From Candidatus Thorarchaeota archaeon (lineage in GTDB: Archaea; Asgardarchaeota; Thorarchaeia; Thorarchaeales; Thorarchaeaceae), in NCBI GenBank assembly GCA_018335335.1, contig JAGXKG010000012.1, positions 1 to 45,912 on the forward strand: 45,912 nt of DNA, written 5' to 3'. The notes under the pieces were generated by a model, which worked only from the letters and a program-made list of their open reading frames with translations, was not told where the DNA came from and searched no databases. Made by a program: the position numbers and the translations under genes. This document shows positions 40,948 through 45,912 of the stretch, in pieces (positions within the stretch are counted from its first letter, which is position 1; each line of letters begins with the position of its first letter).

Positions 40948-41117
40948 TGTTTTCGTGGAATCTGTAGACGTAATTAAGTGTACGACACTACGCTCCACAT
41001 ATAGCTGTTCCAGTATGTATAGCTCTACCTATTTTTATCTTCGCACAGGAGACCAGCACCAAAGTGTTAATAGCAGGAACGCTAGATATATGTTAGAACC
41101 TAATTATCGAGGAGGAA

Positions 41118-41693
41118 ATGACGATTAGCACATTCGGATCAAAATACTTCGGATGGCTTGCCGCGCTTGGCACTGTTCTTGCCGTAGGTTGGTTCTTGCT
41201 TCCCGAAGGTTACGATACAATTGTACTCTGGCTTGCCCCCCAGCTAGGTAATTACATTCGTCCATTGTTAGTCATGGTGAATATATTGCTCGTGAATCCA
41301 TTGAACAATATAACCATGGTTGCCGTATGGGCTGGAGCTGGTTTTATTGGAGGCGTCATGGCAGGTACAAAGAAGGGCTCTTTTGTTGTTGGAATTGTTA
41401 CATGGTTTAGCTGTGTACTCATTGCTGTCTTCTGTGCGTATCAGCTATTTATGTCTGGTATAGAACTGGGAACACTTCCACCAGTTCCTCAGGGTACATC
41501 AATAACTGATGTTCTGAGCATTCCGCTCGTTCAGTCCGCTATTGATGAAGTGATTACTCTAATGGCATCAAGTGGTGGTTCCGGACCAGATATTTCAAGC
41601 ATTCTAACACCATTACTGATTTGGTTATTCACACCGATAGTTACTGTCATTGTGGCGGGAATTGTCGGAGCTATGGTGAGGCCAAAGGAGTGA
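41118..41693 (+). CDS. Four-helix membrane protein, unknown
   Basis: A 191-residue protein with four transmembrane helices: GWLAALGTVLAVGWFLLPEG, the MVNILLVNPLNNITMVAVWAG pair, VVGIVTWFSCVLIAVFCAYQ and LIWLFTPIVTVIVAGIVGAMV. A polar outer loop of about 60 residues precedes the last one. GGAG lies only 3 nt before the ATG but 9 nt before an in-frame ATT at 41124, so either could be the start. It lies 12 nt before the secreted protein gene and forms an operon with it. No family was recognised. Confidence 0.62.
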   Translation: MTISTFGSKYFGWLAALGTVLAVGWFLLPEGYDTIVLWLAPQLGNYIRPLLVMVNILLVNPLNNITMVAVWAGAGFIGGVMAGTKKGSFVVGIVTWFSCVLIAVFCAYQLFMSGIELGTLPPVPQGTSITDVLSIPLVQSAIDEVITLMASSGGSGPDISSILTPLLIWLFTPIVTVIVAGIVGAMVRPKE

Positions 41694-41705
41694 GCGTGAT
41701 AAAAG

Positions 41706-43346
41706 ATGAGAGTAGAACGTAAAATCATAACTATTAGTTTCATAGTAGCCTTTCTGGTTATTCCATCGGTAGTCGCAGCAGCCAGCACGTCTCCGACTTT
41801 TGCTCCGGCTCAAGAGCCAGAAGAGATTATTGGTGAGCTTCTAGGAGAAGGAGCTGAGATCCTGCTAAGCAGCATTGATGAGGAGGGGGCACCTCGCCTC
41901 ATTTATGGACAGCTCGGTCTTCCATCAGACGCTCTTGCCATTGAAGATGAGATGTATGACGGTTGCATTGCGGTTGCTATGGTGGCGACCCAAGGTGAGT
42001 TCTTGAATTATGTCTTCGAACTCTTGGGTGTTTCAGAAATGACCGGGGGTGGATTCGGGGAGGATGGATTCACTCCTTCGCAATTTGGTGGAGATTTTGA
42101 TCCTGGTCAGATAATTGATCTACTCGGTGACGAATTCACATTGATGTTCGCGGCATACGTGAATCTTGACGATTCGGTAGCTCAAAGCCGTATGAATGAG
42201 GTTCGTAACCACCTGTCTAGTGCAGATGGGTTTGGATTCAATTTCGCTGAGCTTCTCAATCTCAGAATAGACGAATCTACGTTCCCAGAAGAAGAAAACG
42301 TTACCTTACCATTTAATTCAATCAACATATTCTTGGATCAGGTATCAAACCCCTTCGATGATGCAGTGTCAGCTGTATTGGATGGTCTATCTAATGAGGG
42401 ACTACTAGCTTCAATTGACCGATCGGTCTTTACTGATGTGCGAGGTTCTGCTGCTGGGATGCTAGCTATTCCAGATATCGCAGAGCTGGTGAATCTGTTC
42501 GAAGGTGCATCTCAGCCCACCACTCTACCAGAGTTTGCAATAGCCCAAAATCCCTTTGAGAATGTCACAGGGCCAATCGCTATTGCTGCAGCAGGCTATG
42601 TTGGTGAGCAACAGATTGTACTTGGAGAAACAGAACTAAGATTATCGAGTCTCGTTGGGTCTCCCGACGATTTCAGCCCACTTCCAGAAGGGCTCTCAGT
42701 CGTTGTAGCCAACATGCCAGTGACGAGCAATATCACGGGTTTCAGTCCTAATGTTGCGGGGATGAACATGTACGACAACACCTCCCAGACCGTGATGTGG
42801 AATGCTACCGGCATTGGAACGGTTCCTGATTACATCCTCAATTTTGAGAGTGACGACTTCCCGCCTAATGTGACAATTTCAAGGAGTTTCACTCCGCAGT
42901 CCCTTGCAGTTGGTGGTACGACCACAGTTACGGTTACTGTAACCAATAATGGAGACCAACCAATCACCAATATTACCGTCGACGACTCAGGCCTAACAAG
43001 TTACTACAGCACTGTGAGTGTGGAGGGTAACACACAGACAACCGTTGCTTCAATTCAGCCGGGAGATACTACCACCATGGAGTATACTGTTACATTCCCG
43101 AACGAGGGGAGCTACTCCTTCTCTGGCGCATCTGTAATGTATCAGTATGATGGTGCTCTCTACGATAAGGACACAGATCGACAAAGTGTTGTGGTTCGAT
43201 CAAATATTGGGTCTCTCATCTCGCAAGGACTGACTGATGGATGGCCATATACGACGATAGCACTAGGCGTGGTTGGACTAGGTGCTGTGTTCAATATTGT
43301 CAGACTTGTTCGAGGAAGAGGCGGCGGAGACACATACGACGTATAG
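41706..43346 (+). CDS. Secreted protein with CARDB-like domain and C-terminal anchor
   Basis: A 546-residue protein. A signal peptide (ITISFIVAFLVIPSVVAAAS) is followed by an acidic region of about 370 residues without a recognised family. A CARDB/BACON-like Ig domain lies near residues 395-500 (FTPQSLAVGGTTTVTVTVTN, QPGDTTTMEYTVTFPNEGSY). One transmembrane helix and a basic RLVRGRGGG tail end the protein. It is probably displayed outside the cell. It shares an operon with the four-helix protein before it, which may be its membrane partner. It does not contain the Ig-like module of the 17568/26672/27323 group. A terminator follows at 43361. Confidence 0.65.
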   Translation: MRVERKIITISFIVAFLVIPSVVAAASTSPTFAPAQEPEEIIGELLGEGAEILLSSIDEEGAPRLIYGQLGLPSDALAIEDEMYDGCIAVAMVATQGEFLNYVFELLGVSEMTGGGFGEDGFTPSQFGGDFDPGQIIDLLGDEFTLMFAAYVNLDDSVAQSRMNEVRNHLSSADGFGFNFAELLNLRIDESTFPEEENVTLPFNSINIFLDQVSNPFDDAVSAVLDGLSNEGLLASIDRSVFTDVRGSAAGMLAIPDIAELVNLFEGASQPTTLPEFAIAQNPFENVTGPIAIAAAGYVGEQQIVLGETELRLSSLVGSPDDFSPLPEGLSVVVANMPVTSNITGFSPNVAGMNMYDNTSQTVMWNATGIGTVPDYILNFESDDFPPNVTISRSFTPQSLAVGGTTTVTVTVTNNGDQPITNITVDDSGLTSYYSTVSVEGNTQTTVASIQPGDTTTMEYTVTFPNEGSYSFSGASVMYQYDGALYDKDTDRQSVVVRSNIGSLISQGLTDGWPYTTIALGVVGLGAVFNIVRLVRGRGGGDTYDV

Positions 43347-43360
43347 ATTACTTAGAATGG

Positions 43361-43403
43361 TTCTCGGGGAATCCTGAGAGCCATAATCTTTCTTTTTTTT
43401 TTT
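43361..43403 (+). terminator. Hairpin plus T11 terminator after the secreted protein gene
   Basis: TTCTCGGG (43361-43368) pairs with CCTGAGAG (43373-43380) across a GAAT loop, with two G-T pairs. A run of eleven T follows at 43393-43403. The T-run is 12 nt from the stem, further than in a standard intrinsic terminator, so the T-run alone may suffice. Confidence 0.55.
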
Positions 43404-43462
43404 GAGCACCTCATTCAGCATGTTTATGTGAATGCGGCCAGTTCCATAATCCAGTGATAATC

Positions 43463-44407
43463 ATGGCGCTCAGAGATGAACTGAATGGGTATCTTAAGCT
43501 ACCTGAAGCATTCTGGGGGATTCCGCCACCTACTTCGGGAGAGCCTGATGTAGGCATCCTTGGCGTTCCGCATGATTTGACTTCCAGTTATCTTCCTGGG
43601 TGCAGATTTGCTCCTCGCGAAATACGTAAGGTTACCACAAGCCGCTGGACGCATAGCCACCCTCTAACAGTTGGTTATGATGAGTTCAGAGAATTCAAGC
43701 CCTTGACTGAGATGCTGACTCTGGAGGACATAGGCGACCTAGAAATTGAATTGCGACAACCAGAACAGGCGATGTACGATATGGCAGGAGCAGCAGAGCG
43801 GCTGGCCTCGTCCTCAAGTAGTATCTACTTCATTGGTGGTGACCACTACATTACGTACCCGCTAATCAAAGGCCTCAAGAAGGGTACTAGTGGAGAGTAC
43901 GGTATTGTCTATTTGGATGCTCATGCTGACTTCAATCAGGATTACGGTGGGTATCAGCTGTCTCATGCTACTACTTTGCGACGTATCCTCGATGATGGAA
44001 TAGTAATGAAGAAGAATATTCTTGCGCATGATTTGAGATCAGCTCCCCCTGACCATCGAAAGGAACTTGCTGATGGAGATGATGTTACAGCCCACACGCT
44101 CGGAAGTTTCTCAGACGCAATCCAAGATATTGCTGAGAGGACGGACTACATCTACGTTTCAATCGACATCGACGTCCTAAAACCGGATGTAGCGCCTGGA
44201 ATAAGCCATCCGGAAGCTGGGGGTCTAGAGTTGGTAGAACTGCTTGAGTTCATGCGAGCTTGTTTTGAGACTGGCAGAGTGAAGTATGCTGACCTAGTGG
44301 AACTCAACCCAATGAGGGATCCTAACAATATTGCAGCTGTTGCAGGGCGAGAAATAACCAAAGAAGTTCTTACTGGGTTTGCATATCATAAGTGGCAGTC
44401 TGAATGA
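43463..44407 (+). CDS. Ureohydrolase (agmatinase/arginase-like)
   Basis: The 314-residue protein carries the binuclear manganese motifs of the ureohydrolase family: FIGGDHYITYP (His128), YLDAHADFNQDYGG, and SIDIDVLKPDVAPGISHPEAGG. VELNPMRDPN follows as expected. It probably hydrolyses agmatine or a related guanidino compound, giving putrescine and urea; archaeal polyamine synthesis often uses agmatinase. The loop after DAHAD is longer than usual and lacks the HG of agmatinases (QLSHATTLRRIL), so the substrate is uncertain. The ATG at 43463 is preferred to the GTG at 43454. Confidence 0.85.
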   Translation: MALRDELNGYLKLPEAFWGIPPPTSGEPDVGILGVPHDLTSSYLPGCRFAPREIRKVTTSRWTHSHPLTVGYDEFREFKPLTEMLTLEDIGDLEIELRQPEQAMYDMAGAAERLASSSSSIYFIGGDHYITYPLIKGLKKGTSGEYGIVYLDAHADFNQDYGGYQLSHATTLRRILDDGIVMKKNILAHDLRSAPPDHRKELADGDDVTAHTLGSFSDAIQDIAERTDYIYVSIDIDVLKPDVAPGISHPEAGGLELVELLEFMRACFETGRVKYADLVELNPMRDPNNIAAVAGREITKEVLTGFAYHKWQSE

Positions 44408-44493
44408 ATCGTAACCCTTAATGGCTTTCTTCTTCTGGGTTGCTATGTCATCTTGACGGATACATTCACCTCAAAATACCGGAGTCACATCAG

Positions 44494-45864
44494 ATGTCAG
44501 ACTACGAAGTTATTATCGCCGGTGCGGGAACTGCAGGTTGTACAGCAGCATATACGCTTGCCAAGGAAGGACATTCCGTTCTTCTTCTGGATCGGAAAGA
44601 GCGAGCCCTCATTGGAAAGAAAACCTGTGGTGATGCGCTAGGGTATCATCATGTTAACGAGCTGAAAGACCTTATCGGATTTCCAGATATACCCGATGAT
44701 CTTATTGAATATCAGGTCTCTGGAATGTTTCTCTGGGCTCCCGATAGAAAGCATAAACTCCGTATGGAAGGACCAACTACTACCGGCTGTTCCTTCAATC
44801 GACTCAAACTCGGGCAGTGGATGGTTTCTCTTGCAGAAAAAGAAGGTACTGAAGTCAGAGCAGAAACCGCCGCGATGGATCTTGTTTTCGATGATGATGG
44901 AAGAGTTGACGGTTTGACAATCAGGGGCCCTGACGGTGTAGAAACCCTACATTCCGAAATTGTGATTGATGCTACTGGTGCTGCAGCTGTGCTCCGAAGG
45001 CAGATGCCAGAATCATCTCAGATAGAAAAGAAGATCGAGAAGCATGACCGGATGGCTGCTTGGAGATGTGTGTACAAAACACCCGAGTACGAGTTCGAGG
45101 AACCCGACATTCTACACATCTACTGGAATCAGGACGTGACCCGAGGCGGCTATACATGGGTTTTCCCACAGGGTGAACATCGTGTGAATGTAGGACTTGG
45201 TCTTATGATGCTGCCCGATTACGGAAATCCACGGGCAATATATCAGGACTGGGTTCCAGACAACTGGGAATTCATGGAGACAGAAAAAGAGGTTCTGGAT
45301 TGCAGTGGTGGTACGGCTCCTGTCAGAAGACCAATTGATACTATGGTTGATGACAATTTCATGCTGGTTGGTGATGCAGCATGCCAGGTCAATCCCGTTC
45401 ACGGTGGAGGAATCGGCTCGTCTATGCTTGGTGGTGCTCATGCGGGTATAACAGCAGCACGGTGTCTTGAGGAAGGAGACACGTCGAAGGAGAACCTCTG
45501 GCCGTATAATATCGATTATATGGAATCGTACGGGATTAAACAGGCTTCGTTGGACCTTTTCCGCTGGTTCTTGCTCAATATCGAAAATGAAGATATCAAT
45601 TATGCCTTCGAGAAGGGTATTGTCAAAGGTGAAGATCTCCTTGAAGTCAGCATGACTGGCAAGATGCAAATCGGAATGGGAGAGAAGTTCAAGAGACTGT
45701 TGTCCGGGTTTGGCAGAATACCTCTTCTTCGTAAAGTGAATGAAATCGCCAATTTGATGGATGACATCAAACAGCTATACAGAGATTATCCAGAAGATCC
45801 AAAGAATCTGCAAACATGGAAGGCCAAGCTTAAGCCAATTTATGAAAAAGCGAAGGTCCTGTGA
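44494..45864 (+). CDS. Geranylgeranyl-reductase-family flavoprotein
   Basis: A 456-residue FAD protein. It starts DYEVIIAGAGTAGCTAAYTLAKEGHSV (Rossmann dinucleotide motif), followed by KTCGDALGYHHV, the conserved C.G motif of the family, GYTWVFPQGEHRVNVGLG (the Y.W.FP.G substrate-site motif) and FMLVGDAACQVNPVHGGGIG for FAD. In archaea these enzymes saturate the isoprenoid chains of ether lipids. Related halogenase-like enzymes exist, but the motif set favours reductase. The ATG at 44494 has GGAG 9 nt upstream, which rules out the longer frame from TTG 44440. The next gene starts 1 nt after the stop. Confidence 0.87.
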   Translation: MSDYEVIIAGAGTAGCTAAYTLAKEGHSVLLLDRKERALIGKKTCGDALGYHHVNELKDLIGFPDIPDDLIEYQVSGMFLWAPDRKHKLRMEGPTTTGCSFNRLKLGQWMVSLAEKEGTEVRAETAAMDLVFDDDGRVDGLTIRGPDGVETLHSEIVIDATGAAAVLRRQMPESSQIEKKIEKHDRMAAWRCVYKTPEYEFEEPDILHIYWNQDVTRGGYTWVFPQGEHRVNVGLGLMMLPDYGNPRAIYQDWVPDNWEFMETEKEVLDCSGGTAPVRRPIDTMVDDNFMLVGDAACQVNPVHGGGIGSSMLGGAHAGITAARCLEEGDTSKENLWPYNIDYMESYGIKQASLDLFRWFLLNIENEDINYAFEKGIVKGEDLLEVSMTGKMQIGMGEKFKRLLSGFGRIPLLRKVNEIANLMDDIKQLYRDYPEDPKNLQTWKAKLKPIYEKAKVL

Positions 45865-45865
45865 T

Positions 45866-45912
45866 ATGCGTAAGCTAGCTGAAGCAGAAGGGATTGAGCT
45901 ATATGCTTCCCC
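45866..45912 (+). CDS. Start of a further gene, truncated by the window end
   Basis: One nucleotide after the reductase stop an ATG opens a frame that runs off the window: MRKLAEAEGIELYAS. The tight spacing suggests translational coupling with the reductase. Fifteen residues are too few to identify a family. Confidence 0.5.
   Translation, partial: MRKLAEAEGIELYAS

Overview
The window looks like chromosomal DNA from an archaeon, most likely an Asgard archaeon of the Thorarchaeia type. This is inferred from gene content only. Supporting genes are coenzyme F420 synthesis (CofC, CofD, an FbiB-like nitroreductase), a geranylgeranyl-reductase-type flavoprotein for archaeal lipids, a PAC2-type proteasome chaperone ending in an HbYX-like tail, a stand-alone roadblock/LC7 protein, and many secreted proteins anchored by one C-terminal helix. 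Many genes have a GGAG or GAGG Shine-Dalgarno sequence 8-9 nt before the start, which helps choose starts and exposes two likely non-AUG starts (ATT, ATA).

Layout. 1-1.6 kb: tail of an MgtE-type Mg2+ transporter facing a PhoU/TrkA-C regulator. 1.9-5.8 kb (minus strand): membrane protein, FbiB-like nitroreductase, cofD, cofC and a degenerate HD protein. 6-9.8 kb: deoxyribosyltransferase-like protein, GTPBP1-like GTPase, and two paralogous zinc-ribbon membrane proteins. 9.9-11.2 kb: GHKL ATPase plus STAS-like protein plus a possible 31-aa ORF. 11.2-13.2 kb: chagasin-like protein and M32 carboxypeptidase. 13.3-14.3 kb: a broken paralogue of the V4R/ATC-hydrolase-like gene at 20.3 kb, split by a GC-rich, hairpin-dense, non-coding segment of about 480 nt. 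I read this segment as the 5' part of a group II intron or another mobile structured RNA. 14.3-17.3 kb: PadR regulator and a very large multi-helix membrane protein, with palindromic operators upstream. 17.5-23.2 kb: large surface protein, the intact V4R-like gene, a PHP-type phosphoesterase and a small membrane protein. 23.2-26.5 kb: M24 peptidase homologue, an HExxxH protein and the PAC2 chaperone. 26.6-30.7 kb: surface-protein cluster (small Ig-like protein, 1070-aa beta-helix protein, remnant of a third tail). 30.8-33.6 kb: UMF1-type MFS transporter, SnoaL-like protein, alpha/beta hydrolase. 33.7-39.5 kb: complete BmpA-type nucleoside ABC transporter. 39.5-41 kb: roadblock/LC7 protein and a wHTH plus membrane protein pair. 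41.1-45.9 kb: membrane protein plus secreted protein, ureohydrolase, geranylgeranyl-reductase-type enzyme, start of a further gene.

Three observations stand out: the gene broken by a structured RNA-like element at 13.3-14.3 kb; Ig-like surface modules with matching membrane tails shared by three or four loci; and repeated bacterial-style hairpin-plus-T-run terminators together with ATT/ATA starts behind strong Shine-Dalgarno sequences. All functional calls come from reading the sequence; no database search was run.
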